64,000 nucleotides of DNA from Bagarius yarrelli (GCA_005784505.1 VCAZ01000014.1:355748-419747); one strand, 5' to 3'; positions 44,525 through 56,480 are shown, counted from the first letter of the stretch. Program-made: numbers and translations. The notes: generated by a model not told the origin, from the sequence alone.

Positions 44525-44645
44525 AAACGGTGGTTCCAGTGAAGGAATAATGTAACACTACAACATAAAAGGACATCTAGACAGCTGTGAGATTGTGGAA
44601 CAGTTTGAGAAGGACACTCGTATATAAATAAACAGATTGATATCA
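44525..44645. mobile_element. Tc1/mariner-like element, right part
   Basis: GGTGGTTCCAGTGAAGGAAT, ACTACAACATAAAAGGACAT and GATTGTGGAACAGTTTGAGA match the sequence that normally follows the ATGCTGGAACAG phrase in this teleost element family. The LINE therefore appears inserted between the two halves. Confidence 0.45.
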
Positions 44646-44649
44646 ATCA

Positions 44650-44947
44650 GTCTTTCAGTGTGAACCTCCGAATGAGTCTGGTGGCATTAGTGCTAAAACC
44701 AGAGGTTGTTCTGTTAATCTTAAGACAGAGTTATGAGGATCACTGCGCTGGGGTTTTTATTTCATCTATACAGTTTAGCTAATTTCTGCTCAAACACGGC
44801 AGTATAATTACAAGCTAATAAGATAAATAAAGGAAGTCCAACTGGCTATTCAGGGCGGATCTGGCGGCGTTAGATGAGTTTCAGATCATTCCCACAAGAC
44901 CAAGTGATACTTCATCAGTCATACACTGAATGGGAATAAGGACACAA

Positions 44948-44991
<44 letters not shown>

Positions 44992-45100
44992 TTCTGAAAG
45001 ATGAAGTGTGTGGAGTCTCTGTTTTCGGCTAAAGCGATGGAAAATCTCTGATTAGAGGGGGTCTTAATAAGGCTCACACACAAAAATGGCTTTATATGAT

Positions 45101-45142
<42 letters not shown>

Positions 45143-45377
45143 AATCAATGACTTAAAAGTCACTATTTTAGTCACTAAATTAAAAGTAACAAATATAACT
45201 TTTAATTAAAAATGAAAAAAATAAAAAATGTACACAAAAATCTAGTTGTTTAAAAAAAGTCATTCAAAGATATTTTATATCAAATGATTTATTTGCTTTA
45301 TGAATTATTATTAAAATTTAAAATTATTTATATTATTTTAGGGAATGTTTATTTAAAAAAAATAATTTGATTTGATA

Positions 45378-45424
<47 letters not shown>

Positions 45425-45990
45425 CAGTTTAAAGGTGATACTTACAGGATAAAATAATATTATTATAATGTTGGTACACAATAAGGTCAAAAATATTGGG
45501 ACACCCAGCCCTAACGCATTTGTAGCTGTGTGCTTTACGCATTAAAAATGCAGTGGTATTATTAGCGCCGTACAGCGTTAGCAATTTTATGCTAATAAGA
45601 TACACTTAGAAAAACAGGATAATCGATTCAACGAAGTGTTTTATTACAGAATAAATCCAAAAGGAATGGTCTTCTTTATTAATATACCATATGACTGCAG
45701 TATAACAGAACCGTGACAGCTACACGAAGATTTAAACCCAGCGTGGAGCTACATGCTGTTAGCGTAAAGCTAATAAACCATAAGAAGGCCTCAGTGGAAA
45801 TCTAATTTCACTATAAATCTTGTAGTTACAGTGCTGTTAAATTGAATAAGCCCGGCAAGGGAGAGAACATTGCTGAGCGCTGAACAATAGCGCAAGGTTA
45901 GCATCTGTCACGGTCGGCTAATTGTTCAGCGACACGCAGGGCTGTTTTCCACACAAACAGGTGAGTTGCTAAGGAGGCGCCGCTGCCAGA
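44650..45990. other. Non-coding stretch with microsatellites
   Basis: (CA)n at 44948-44992 and 45105-45140, (TA)n at about 45383-45420, and a Tc1-like terminal phrase (TCAAAAATATTGGGACACCC) at about 45486-45506. No exon recognised. Confidence 0.5.
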
Positions 45991-45999
45991 TGATGATGT

Positions 46000-46560
46000 G
46001 TGGGGTTTCTGCTCTCGTGGAGCTCCAAGGAACCCAGATCAGTGAGCCGATCTTCTCAGCTTCGCTCCCCGAAGACTTTTAAAAGAGCCATTAGTGAACA
46101 TCTGGTTAAGATTAGCTCAGTTACTTTCTGCCCCCAGAAAGAGTGTGTTAGCACGCTCAGCTTGTTTTCTTTCTTTTTTAGCTTAAAACAGCTCGTTTGT
46201 GTCGCTCTAGATCAAGACAAGAACATAATTATCTTATTGAGAAAACAGCATCAAAGGCGATACGGCCACGTCGAGTGATATGATACGCTAGAAATATCAG
46301 CGATGAGAGTTGTGTTCATTTGTGGTATTTGTAAAAATGATATAGACCCACAAACCGTCAGCTACACAAAACCCTCAATTCAAGTTAGGATTAAGTTTTC
46401 TACCAAACCGCCGCAGTGACCGATTAGCGATTAGTAAAACTCTGTGCTGATTCGCCGAAAGATAAAGAATTTCCTTTTTGTTATAAATCCTAACCAAAAG
46501 TACCGAATCCTCCACATCCGTTTAATACAAAACCGAGAAACGTCTCTCACAATTTTAGCA
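46000..46560. other. Non-coding stretch, nothing recognised
   Basis: A 92-codon frame at 46000-46278 has no recognisable domain. Confidence 0.4.
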
Positions 46561-46564
46561 ATAT

Positions 46565-46750
46565 CTAGTTTATTCTTGAAAAAGTACAACTTTATTATTG
46601 TAATTTCGACTTTATTCTTAAAATGTTGCATCTTTATTTTTAACTAACTTTATTTTGAAAATGTTGCGATTTATTTTCGTAATTTCGACTTTATTCTCAA
46701 GATGTTGCGATTTTATTCTCGTAATTTCTAATTTATTCTTAAAATTGATC
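46565..46750. repeat. Degenerate TTTATTCT(C)GTAATTTCGAC repeat, copy 1
   Basis: TTCGACTTTATTCTCAAGAT, GTTGCGATTTTATTCTCGTA and AATTTCGACTTTATTCTTAA recur about every 20-40 bp. A second patch with the same phrase is at 49131-49265. Confidence 0.7.
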
Positions 46751-46789
46751 AAATTTAATGAATCAATTTTTTTGACAAATTAAAGGTAA

Positions 46790-46866
46790 CACACACACTG
46801 TATACACACAGACTGTATAAACACACACACACACACACTGCATATACACACACACACACAGACACA
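46790..46866. repeat. (CA)n compound microsatellite
   Basis: ACACACAC runs separated by CTGTATAAACAC-type linkers. Confidence 0.85.
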
Positions 46867-47244
46867 GTTTTTCTTTTTTCTCCTCCGTTTCTAGCCTGAT
46901 GCTATTGTTTTTATTAGCATCCTGTTTGGGTGCATTTTTTCATCCGAGTGACCCGTCGTTTCACCAGGATGTGGTTTCAAAATAAAAATCTGACTTGAGG
47001 GATTGAGAAATGAGTCAGTCGCTGAACAGCACCGACTCCCAGCAGCCATCAGGGGATCAGGAGAGGTTCAGAGCAGAGCAGATGAGAGGATGAGAGGATG
47101 AGAAGATGTTTTTGGGGGGGTTTTCGGAAAAGTTCACTAGACATGAAAAAAAGCCCAAAACTTTGAAGTAGAAATGAATAAAAATTTAATTAAATGTGTA
47201 AATAAGTAAAGACATTTTCTCTCACTTTTATCTCACTTTTTTCT

Positions 47245-47494
47245 CATTTTTCTCTCTCTCTCTTTCAACATGTGGCACTTTTCTGTTCTCGTATATTTCG
47301 CTCTGCATCTCAACTGTTTTTCTCACATTCTCTGCCTCTTTTTATTCTTCTCTTATTTGATCTTTTCTTTTTCTGTCTGACTCTTCTCTTTTTTATTCTC
47401 TGTCTCTCTCTCTTACTGTCTGTCTTTTCTCTATATTTCTTTCTTCTTGCTCAGTCTGCCTCTCTTTGTCTTTTTGTCTTTCTTCCCTTTCTAT

Positions 47495-47544
<50 letters not shown>

Positions 47545-48380
47545 GTCTCTCTTAGTCTGTCTGCCTCTTTTTTTTGTTTGTCTAATTGTCTCTCTCTTTC
47601 GCTTATTTTATTAACTTCCTGCCTGTCTCTTTTTCTGTTTGTGTCTTCTTTATCTCTCTCTTTTCTCTTTCTCTGCCTGCCTCTCTTTGTCTGTCAGTCT
47701 GACTGTCTCCTCTCTATTTTTCTCTTCTCTTTCTCTCTGTCTGTCTCTCTTTCTCCTTCCTTTCTGTTGGTCTCTTTTTGTCTGTCTGTCTCTCTCTTCT
47801 CTCTTTGTCTCTGTTTTTGTCTGCCTCTCTTTCGTTTCTTTCTGTCTCTCATTGACTGTCTGTCTGTCTTTTCTTTGTTTCTCTCTCTTCTCTCTCCTCT
47901 CTCTGTCTGTCTCTCTTTGTCTGTCTGTTTTCTTCTCTATTTCTCTCTCCACTCTGTCTGTCTGTTTGTCTGTCTGTCTCTTCTTTGTCTCTCTCTTCTC
48001 TCTCTCACTGTTTGTCTGTCTTTCTCTGTTTATCTGTCTGTCTCTCTTCCTTTTTGTCTTTCTCCCTTTGTCTGTCTGTCTATCTGTCTCACTCCCTCTC
48101 TCCTCTCTTTTTCTGTCTCTCTATTCTTTTCTCTTAGACTGTCTATATTCTATATCTCTTTCTTTTCTCTATGTCTGTCTCTCTCGTTCTCTCTTTCTTG
48201 CCTGTCTGTATGTCTGTCTCTCATCTGTTTGTCTCTTCTTTCTCTCTCAGGGTCTGTCTCTCTCTCTTTCTTTTTCTCTCTCTCTTTCTCTGTCTGTCTC
48301 TCTTTGTCTGTCTATTTTCTTCTCTATTTCTCTTTCCACTCTCTCTGTCTGTCTGTCTGTCTGTCTGTCTGTTTCTCAGG
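47245..48380 (+). repeat. 1.1-kb polypyrimidine tract (TCTC/TGTC)
   Basis: Almost only T and C with regular TGTCTGTCTC units and a pure (CT)n at 47498-47540. Three plus-strand frames lack stops for long stretches, giving a 394-codon Ser/Leu/Phe/Cys frame at 47272-48456 that is an artefact. Confidence 0.92.
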
Positions 48381-48459
48381 TTTTAATGACATCCACAAAC
48401 CGAACTGTTTCTCACTCTTCCCTGTGTTTTCACTTCACACTCTTCTTCTGATTTAACGT

Positions 48460-49125
48460 CTGGAACGACACACACTTCCACAAATCACTGCTTTTTAAAA
48501 GGCTGTGTGTTTTTTCTGTCTTCCTCACGCCGGTCTGTGCTGTAGGGCAGCTGTTTGTTTTTCTTTACTGCTCTGCTGCTTTTCGGTGGTTTCTCCTATT
48601 TTGCTTTCGACGGCATGCAACATTTCAGCATGTAAGAGTGTTAGATATATCACACCGATTTAAACTGGAGGACGTCTTCCATTATTTTATTTTATGATAA
48701 AAAACATAATGGTAATTTTATAAAGTCAGTTTTATAGATATTGGGGGAGATTTATAGGACATTTACCTCACCAGGCCACCAGAGGGCAACGGCATCCATT
48801 TGTCTATAGCACTTCTTTTGTTATGGTTTTGTTCCTTCAAACGATAAAACCTTGAGCTTTTAGTTTGATTAGGTGACGTCTCCACCCTGTCCTTCCATTG
48901 GTTGGTTTTCCACTGTTCTCAGATCAGTTGTATTTATTTGTTTCCTCACTGAGTTTGTGTATTTATATGTTTGAAATTTAAATGTTTGAGAAAAACGTTA
49001 ATCGAGGCGAGAAGCATGTCCGAATGCAGAGTAAAACACAGTGTGTGGAAAGTTAGCGGATCTTATGAGCCTGCTGGAGAGACGTCTCATCATAATTCAA
49101 AATGGTGGTATCACCTCCACTAGAC
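48460..49125. other. Non-coding stretch, nothing recognised
   Basis: No repeat family or coding exon recognised. Confidence 0.42.
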
Positions 49126-49130
49126 CATTT

Positions 49131-49265
49131 GCTCATTCTCGTAATTTCGACTTTATACTCAAAATGTTGCGACTTTATTCTCAGAATGTTGCAACTTTAT
49201 TCTTGTAATTTTAACTTTATTCTATAAATTTGGCTATTTTATTCTCGTAATTTCAACTTTGTTGG
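49131..49265. repeat. Degenerate TTTATTCT(C)GTAATTTCGAC repeat, copy 2
   Basis: ATTCTCGTAATTTCGACTTT, ACTCAAAATGTTGCGACTTT and TTATTCTCGTAATTTCAAC, the same phrase as 46565-46750. Confidence 0.7.
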
Positions 49266-49269
49266 CACT

Positions 49270-50265
49270 ATATAAATGATAAAATAAACTTTAGCATACT
49301 TATTATTGTAAATCTGTATACTAATAGTACTCTAAAGTAAACTTCAGGTATTATAGCGGACGTGTGTGTTCACCCTCTCCGTCTGTAGAAATTGCATAAT
49401 GATTAAAAGCTATCAATCAAACGTAAAAGATATTAGCGGATATACCCTCAGTACGTCCTTCTCTTTCTCGAAATCTCCATTGATTTGTGTTTCTCTTTCT
49501 CTTCGGGCATCAACGCCAAAGCACAGACGTCTGATATAAATCTGTATTTATTCTCCACATCTGGGCGTACGGAGCCCGAACAGCAGGATTATCAACAAAA
49601 CTGTGTGCATGGCTTCATCCCAGTGACCTTTACCAGATCCAGAAGTTCTCACACATGTTAGTCATCGTCTTCCCGAAACCTCGTTTACTCCCATAATGAA
49701 ATGTTTGCATTTCTTGGTGTGAGTCATCAGGCTGAGGCTGTGCCCTTAAAGGTGCTCCATCGGGGATGTGGAAGAGGTCTGGGGACATGTGACGCTGAGC
49801 TTATGTCAATTCCACACCATCATTATTAGTTTTTGTTGGATTTGTGGTTTCTTCCTCTGAACTTTTTGTTTACAGATTTTTCCACAGTGAAAGGAGTTTT
49901 ATTCTGCATGACCGATAAGCGCCGCATTAATCCGGCTCATTCTGGCTGATTTATAGGCGACGCTGTAAAGTATGACTTTAATACCGGTTCTGAACGGCTC
50001 GGCCGGGGAACGAGGTCTGGCGGGAGTGTGTGTTATTAATGAGATGTGAAAATGGGCTGTGGTGGGACTGTTATGGTTACTGCAGACCAAACTGTTGATA
50101 AAGTCACCGCTCTCGTAGTCCAGGCTGTTACTGAGTTACTGGGATGCTTTTGTGCGGCTCCCATAAAGCTCCAGACTGCAGGATCTGAACAGGGCCAACG
50201 CTCTGAATCGACTGGGCTAAAAACGCTAAAGCGACATTTAACAAACAAGCAGCACTTTATTCACT
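49270..50265. other. Non-coding stretch, nothing recognised
   Basis: Overlapping open frames near 50036-50339 on both strands show no domain. Confidence 0.4.
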
Positions 50266-50271
50266 CATTTA

Positions 50272-50453
50272 TTGCTTTTAAACATTTGGCAGACGTCCTG
50301 ATCCAGAGAAACTTACATTTATCTTATTTATACAACTGAGGGTTGAGGGCCTTACCTAGGGGCGCAGCAGTGGTGGCTTGGTGGAGCCGGGAATCAAACC
50401 CACAATCTTTGGGTTGGTAGTCCAACACCTTAACCATGGGCCACCACTTCCTA
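50272..50453 (-). repeat. SINE copy, near full length
   Basis: Minus-strand: GGCAGACGTCCTGATCCAGA, CTTACATTTATCTTATTTAT, GGAGCCGGGAATCAAACCC and AACACCTTAACCATGGGCCA. Confidence 0.87.
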
Positions 50454-50459
50454 AACTGG

Positions 50460-51640
50460 ACACAATAATCAAATCAGGTTAATCTAATCTGCCTTCAGAA
50501 TCAGTAGCGCTGCCCATGGAACCTACACTACATTAGCAGGGGCAGATTGATCATTGGTTAATATTATTAAACACTGTTTCTCAGATTTTTAAATGCGACT
50601 CTCAGCACCAGCTAGCTCGCCCATGATGACGTCAGCATTCTGTCCTCTGATTGGTTGATTGGAGTAAAACTGTTACAGCCCAGCACAGACTAGCAAAACG
50701 TCTGTACAGTTGAGTTAGAATTTTTACCCCCACAATGGCTGACGGAGAAGGAAAAATTCATTCGATCTCAGACAAACCTAAAAATCCACTTTTAAAGCGG
50801 ATTTTTCTGGTAAAGTTGTAGATGGTAAGGACAGTTCGGTATCCTGAAGATAACTAGTTTGTCTCCGCGCAGGAAAGAGTTTATTCCCCACCTCCAGACC
50901 AGCGCCGCCGAGCGGTAACACTGACTTACAGCCTTTAAATGTCTGATAGATTTGATTGATGTCTGTAATGTTTTTGTGATGTTATATTAATATTAAGATA
51001 AATATTGATTCTGAACTGCTCCAGATGTTGCAGGTGGTACAGTTGGGGTTGTAGTGTAGAGGTTTGGAGTTGTGTGTTAACGGGTTTCTTGTCTCTATTG
51101 ATGTGTTTCTATAATTGGGATGTGATAGTGGGGGTATTAAGAGGGGTATCAGTTGGGTAAATCCACACTGAAGGCCCGACTACCAAATGCACCGCCCGCC
51201 ACTGGTATATTTATATAAATCCGTCTAATCTGGTTAAAGTCGAATAAAGTGAACCAAAACTAACACATTTTATGGACTAATAAAACACACGGAAAGTTGA
51301 CGTTTATTTATGTATGGGGCAACAATCAGCAGACTCATCAGAGGAAGACGCGGTGTGTCGGGTTCCCAGAACGACACGTTAACTTGAAATAGAATTTTTA
51401 TTTACACAAAATAAACAATTTTAACACAAATCAAACTAAAATATTTCTTTAACACACATTCATCTCAAATAAACTAATTTACAATACATTTATTGCTGTT
51501 TTATCTGTTGACTTTAGCGTTAATACTGTCAATATTGTAGCTAGCCGTAGCTAACAGTTTGATTTTCCAGTTTGCATCAGCACCAGCCACCATTGTTTTA
51601 AAGAAATGTTGTTCCATTATCACACTCTTGGGTCGTTGGG
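50460..51640. other. Non-coding stretch, nothing recognised
   Basis: No exon or repeat family recognised. Confidence 0.42.
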
Positions 51641-51664
51641 TCGTGTTTCCGTCCTTTTACCTTC

Positions 51665-51750
51665 GACAGGTACAGGTTTGACCTTTGACCTTTGACAGGT
51701 ACAGGTTTGACCAATCACGGTCCAATCAGTAACAGTGAAGCTTATAAAAG
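51665..51750 (+). promoter_or_regulatory. Promoter-like module: DR1, two CCAAT boxes and TATA
   Basis: A perfect direct-repeat-1 nuclear receptor element TGACCTTTGACCT at 51679-51691 (AGGTCAAAGGTCA on the other strand), with a third half-site after it, is followed by CCAAT at 51711-51715 and 51722-51726 and by TATAAAAG at 51743-51750. Order and spacing fit a TATA promoter firing rightwards with a start near 51775. DR1 is the known site type of PPAR/RXR and HNF4. No gene downstream was recognised, so it may drive a non-coding RNA or a transposon, or be chance. Confidence 0.35.
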
Positions 51751-51759
51751 ACCTGAACC

Positions 51760-53155
51760 TGAGAAACTGGGCTTCATCATAGAGTTTAATACTCAGTCCA
51801 GGATTCACTTCACAGAGGCTCTGAACCTGCAGAGTGTCCAACGATTAGTGAGAAGCTTCCCACCAGAACCTGGACCAGATCCTGCTGACCAGAAAAAAAA
51901 TAATCAACAGCACTCCTGTGAAGCAGCGTAGGTTCCCTGGGGCTGTATAGGCATTTCAGGAAAGTACATCATTATCCAGAAAACAGGGAAAGAGTTCAGC
52001 GGCACCGACGCCGCGGTTCGCCTCCTGCGCAGATTTATGTCAAAAATAAGAAGAAGAATGAGGGGTTTTTTTCAGTTTGAAGTAGAGAAGAGCGAAGGAA
52101 TGTTGTTCATTGTCACATGATGTGGTAGAAGAAAAAAACCTTGGAGGCCCCTTCGGTTATTTTTTTTTCTCTTCTCTGAACACATCTTGCCTGCAGATGT
52201 TCCGATACCACAAACACTTCAAAGTGCCTCCTCGCCGACCAACTGATACCCTGACGCCAACTGTAAAGGTCCTGGACACGCCGAACGGAAAATATGAATC
52301 CTCTCGCATAACTATATGAGGAGTGTGGAAATCCATTCACACCATTTAGACAACGAACCACAGACCAAACGGCCCTTTAATTCCATATAAATGAGCATTG
52401 ATTTAAACACCTCCGGGTCACACTGAACATTCGCAAGCTGGATTTATTTAGAATAAAAAGCCTTCAGGGAATTCCAGCGCCTGCTAAAAAAAAGTTTAAA
52501 GAAAATACTTACATATAAAAGCTTTCCTGAAATAGTTCTAATGTATGAAAAAAACCTATTGTTATAGGACAGCACTTCCAGCAGATCAGAGGAAGAAGAC
52601 AGTCCAAATCTACAACGGTCTTGACTTTTAAAGAAAAAAAAAAAATTAGTAAGTTTGCTTATTTAAGGAGTCGAAGTTTAACCGGCTTCTACTGACGAAT
52701 CTACAGACGACTTGAAGTCTCAGTGTGAAGCAGAGGTCTGAGAGGGATCCCTGTTGCGGTAAAAGACTTTATTAAATAAATAAGCGTAATAAACCCTAGA
52801 GAACCAGGCAGATAAATCCAAAGGCAGAAATTAGAAACAAAACAGGGCTTAGATTTTAACCAGAAATACGTGAACTAAAAAATAACACTTGGTATGTTGA
52901 CTAGACAAACAATACCTCATGACGTGAAGTCTGTGGCGCTAGCTTCGAAAGTACTACCGATGATGCTAGTACTCTGGTGATGGCGCGCTCTGGTGGTGGG
53001 AGGACGGAATCAGAACAATCTGCTAAAATAGACTTGGCTTAAACCCATATACCAATAAAGTCTGTGATAAACTTGAATTGTGAAATAAAACTTTAGTACA
53101 ACAATAACAGTAGTCGAGTTAAAGTTAAACTTAAAGTTTACTACTTCTACATCTA
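51760..53155. other. Region downstream of the promoter-like module, no gene recognised
   Basis: Frames at 51692-51931 and 52110-52319 are open but unrecognised. An acceptor-like TTGCCTGCAG at about 52189-52198 precedes a short frame that starts MFRYHKHFKVPPRRPTD and stops after 40 codons. No firm exon chain. Confidence 0.35.
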
Positions 53156-53159
53156 AAGA

Positions 53160-53887
53160 ATACTGGATGCTCCGGTGAAGCAAATGGTTAAAGTGCTGAA
53201 TTGTTTATTGGAGGCACTCTAGATTAAGTTCACAATCACTCTATACACACATATGTAATTACAGTTTTACTTAATTGTTTTCCTTTTCCTTTTTCTCTTC
53301 CTTTTCCTTTCCCATTAAAATAAATTGAAATGCCATTAACAGGTCCCAGAAAAACACCACAATTTTTTTTAACGTGTTTTTAAATAAGAAAAATAAACGT
53401 ATAAATAATGAATACTGTATAAAAAACAATCCAATAGGATGTACTGGAATAAACTGGTTTTATTAAGTAGAATGTGCAGCATTTACCTTGGAGATCAGAC
53501 GACTCCACTTGCTAATGCGCAGGTCTGACTAGCTATCAAGTGACACACGGGATGCTGGGCATATGTTATGGCGCTCACTGTGGCGTTCGCTACGCCAACT
53601 AGCAGTTGGGCGTTTGAAGCTGCCTCATAACCCGAATTATGCAAAAAATCACCTGAGAGACGACTCGTATCTCAAAAAACTAGTTGGGACACTCGTAGGT
53701 CAACGTACCACTTCGGTTGTTTGGACCAAACTGAACTTTTTTTAATTAAAAACTGATGGCCAATGTTTTGGTTATGTTTATAAAGTTCTTTACAGACATT
53801 TTTTTTAAAGAAGTTATTCTTTTTTTTAGCATTTCATGCACCACCACATGTGTATCAGTGGACACACTTTTCTAAAGCATCCAGTAT
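53160..53887. mobile_element. Possible short transposon with 12-bp inverted ends
   Basis: ATACTGGATGCT at 53160-53171 is matched by its exact reverse complement at 53876-53887. A weak SINE-head-like segment lies at about 53172-53235. No transposase and no clear target-site duplication, so this may be chance. Confidence 0.2.
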
Positions 53888-54424
53888 CTTGCAACGATGA
53901 TTCCAGTAATCAACATCTGTGTCAACTAGATCTCTAAAATTACGCAGAAGGCACCATGACTGCAAAGCACTGAACCCAAAGTCCTGCAGCCGTCATCCAT
54001 TTTGACTGCAAGTGGTCTGTTCTTTCTTTCTCTGAATCCATAGTTGAAGCTCTGAATCCTTCACGAAAGTGTGTCTGATGAAATGCACAATGTCAACAGC
54101 GTAATTCACTGAAGAATGAAAAAACTGTTATTAATTGAGTGGACAAACTCTCCTAAGGTCCAACAGTGGTGCAAAAGTAGGATCCCGTGCCAGAGGGCTG
54201 CTTTGTTCTGAATATAGATCATCTGTTCCAATGATGGGATCTGGGTCATCCTCACTGAAGACTTTGTTTTACTAAACCGACAACGGTAGGTTGCGCTGAA
54301 CATCTTAACCAAACCAAACAGTCCAAGTAAAGCTAAGTTCCCTGTATAACATGTTAATGCCTTTATTTTGTCACATATACTTTTTTACAGCCCAGTGAAA
54401 TATCCCATCTTAGTAAGTTTGGGG

Positions 54425-54640
54425 TCAGAGCACAGGGTCAGTTATGACAGCGCCCCTGGGGCAGGAAGGGTTAAGGGTTTTGCTCAAGGACCCAACAGTG
54501 GTTGGCTTGCCGGTGATGGGGCTTGAACTCAGGTGTTTCTGGTCTTTAGATCAACAGTTGGCGGTGATGGGGCTTAAACTCAGGTCTTCCTGGTTTCCAA
54601 AGCAGCCACTCAGTGCCTTTTAAGCCACCACTGCCCCACT
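54425..54640 (-). repeat. Degraded SINE-like copy with internal duplication
   Basis: Minus-strand-like phrases GGGTTTTGCTCAAGGACCC and GGCGGTGATGGGGCTTAAAC; the segment GGTGATGGGGCTTGAACTCA occurs twice, about 45 bp apart. Confidence 0.55.
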
Positions 54641-54694
54641 ACTGACAGAACTCTGTGCTATAGTATTTAAGAAATGGTAGATCCATTCCCTACT

Positions 54695-54815
54695 ACTTAC
54701 ATTTATATCTTTTAGGGGCCTTGCTCAGGGCAACTTGGTGGTGCTGGTGAATTAAAACTCTTTCCATCAGCAGTCCAGCATTTTAACCACAGAGCTACCA
54801 CATTCCTTAACTTTT
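54695..54815 (-). repeat. SINE fragment
   Basis: Minus-strand: CTTACATTTATATCTTTTAG, GGGCCTTGCTCAGGG, ACTTGGTGGTGCTGG and TTTTAACCACAGAGCTACC. Confidence 0.75.
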
Positions 54816-55060
54816 GGGATGAACTGGAACACCGACTGCACCCCAGACCTCAACATTAGAGTCTGATCTCAAATAATCGAATCCTCACAGTCACGTGACA
54901 CAATCTAGTGACACAGTCTAGTGCACCAAAGTCTGGAGCTGATTATAGGAGGAAAAGTGAGACTAACATCTGGTATAGGATGTGTGAAAAAAAAAAACCT
55001 CCTATGGATGTGATTGGCTGGTGTTCCAATACTTTTGGCTGAAGTGATATTCTGCAGTGT
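54816..55060 (+). mobile_element. Tc1/mariner-like element fragment, right end
   Basis: Begins with TTTTGGGATGAACTGGAAC, ACCGACTGCACCCCAG, which codes the FWDELE-RL motif typical of the end of Tc1-like transposases, and ends with GTGTTCCAATACTTTTGGCT, the reverse complement of the left terminal phrase at 34727. The middle is deleted and frame-broken. Confidence 0.6.
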
Positions 55061-55064
55061 GACA

Positions 55065-56185
55065 GGCAAAAATCTTCAAATCCATCATCAGCACTAATCC
55101 AGTCTACAGTTTAGACTCAACGCTAATTTCTTTCAGGAAACATCAAAGCCAGCGTGATGCCCTCAGACGGCCCAAGTGTCCCGACTGTTTAAACATTAAA
55201 CAGCCTGGGTTCGGTTCCGCCTCTTTTTAAAAAACTCTCCTCGCTGTATTTCCTCTGGGTGATTTGATGGAAACAGCTGAACTGCGTCCCTGTATATTAA
55301 ATCGGACAAACCTGAAGGTTCGTCTGGGCCAGAAAACGAAGTCTGTGACTGCAGCAACAATAGAGCCCCTCATCTATCTCCACTTCCATCTGAAAACAAT
55401 TTCTCCTCTGCAGCGTGGGCTTGTGAGCACTTCCTGGAAGAACACACGCTTGAGATCCACTTCCTCAGGGATGCTCAGAGTTGCAGGCTTTTTATTTTGA
55501 GAGATGTTTCATTCATGGAGAATAGAAAATATCCTCTAAACGAATACGAAGAACTCATTGTGGTGATGGGAAGTTTGGATCATTTTACTGATTCTGACTC
55601 GAGTCTTTGAATCTTTGAACAGATCATTTTTTTGATTCATTTTGTTTATTTCAGCAGAATATAATAATGATGTTACATGTTAAAAGTCGATTAACTCGAC
55701 ACGACTACTTACGCAAACGATCACAACTGAAATAAGACAAATCGTAAATCAACCATATTGGAGGAAACAGAATTGATTCATTCACTGCAGAAATGATTCA
55801 TTCACTGCTTCGCAGCCTCTGTAAGCCGTGCACTCTGTTAGTTTACCTCACTTCCCGTCCGACGCTTTCCTTCAAAGCCTTATAGGCTAAAACCATGTTG
55901 TCACATGACAAAAAAAATGTTGTCACATGACGAAAAAACGAATGATTCAGAGAACTTATGGTTCACTTTCTGTCACAGACTGTATAGCCGAAGTCTGAGA
56001 GGCTGTCATGTGATGAATGGACGACTCGGGCGATGAGTTAATCATGTTTCCCAAAATACAAAATGAACGAATCGCTTTCTGAGGCGACTCTTTGTTCCCT
56101 TTGATCGCTCATGAACAACACGTCACTAACTCAGAGTTTAATAAGCACAGACGGAGATTCGATTTCTGTAACAGGATGACACTCA
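55065..56185. other. Non-coding stretch, nothing recognised
   Basis: A 78-codon plus-strand frame at 55264-55500 lies in unique sequence but has no recognised domain. Confidence 0.4.
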
Positions 56186-56204
56186 GAATGTTTTCATTGC
56201 AACA

Positions 56205-56211
56205 AGAACGC

Positions 56212-56242
<31 letters not shown>

Positions 56243-56480
56243 GCGGTGTGTCGCTTTCTCTTTTTGTTTTTCTCTTTCCCTATCTCTCTTTCTTTCTCTC
56301 CCTCTTTTCTCCCACTCTCTCTCTTTCTTTCTCTCTCTGGCTCTCTCTCCCTCTTTTCTCTCTCTCTCTCTCTGTCTCTCTCTTCCTCTCTCTCTCTCTT
56401 TGTCTGTCTCTTTCTCTGTCTCTCTTTTTCTGTCATTCTTTGCCCCCCGTCTCTCTTTCTTTGTCTCTCACTCTCAGGTT
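56205..56480. repeat. (TA)n - (CA)n - polypyrimidine compound tract
   Basis: (TA)n at 56212-56231, (CA)5 to 56241, then C/T-only sequence to 56478. Ser/Leu/Phe frames are artefacts. Confidence 0.92.

Noticed and set aside
47272..48456. 394-codon plus-strand open frame
   Set aside because: It lies wholly in a T/C-only tract, is made of Ser, Leu, Phe, Cys and Val, and other frames of the same strand are open as well. Composition artefact.
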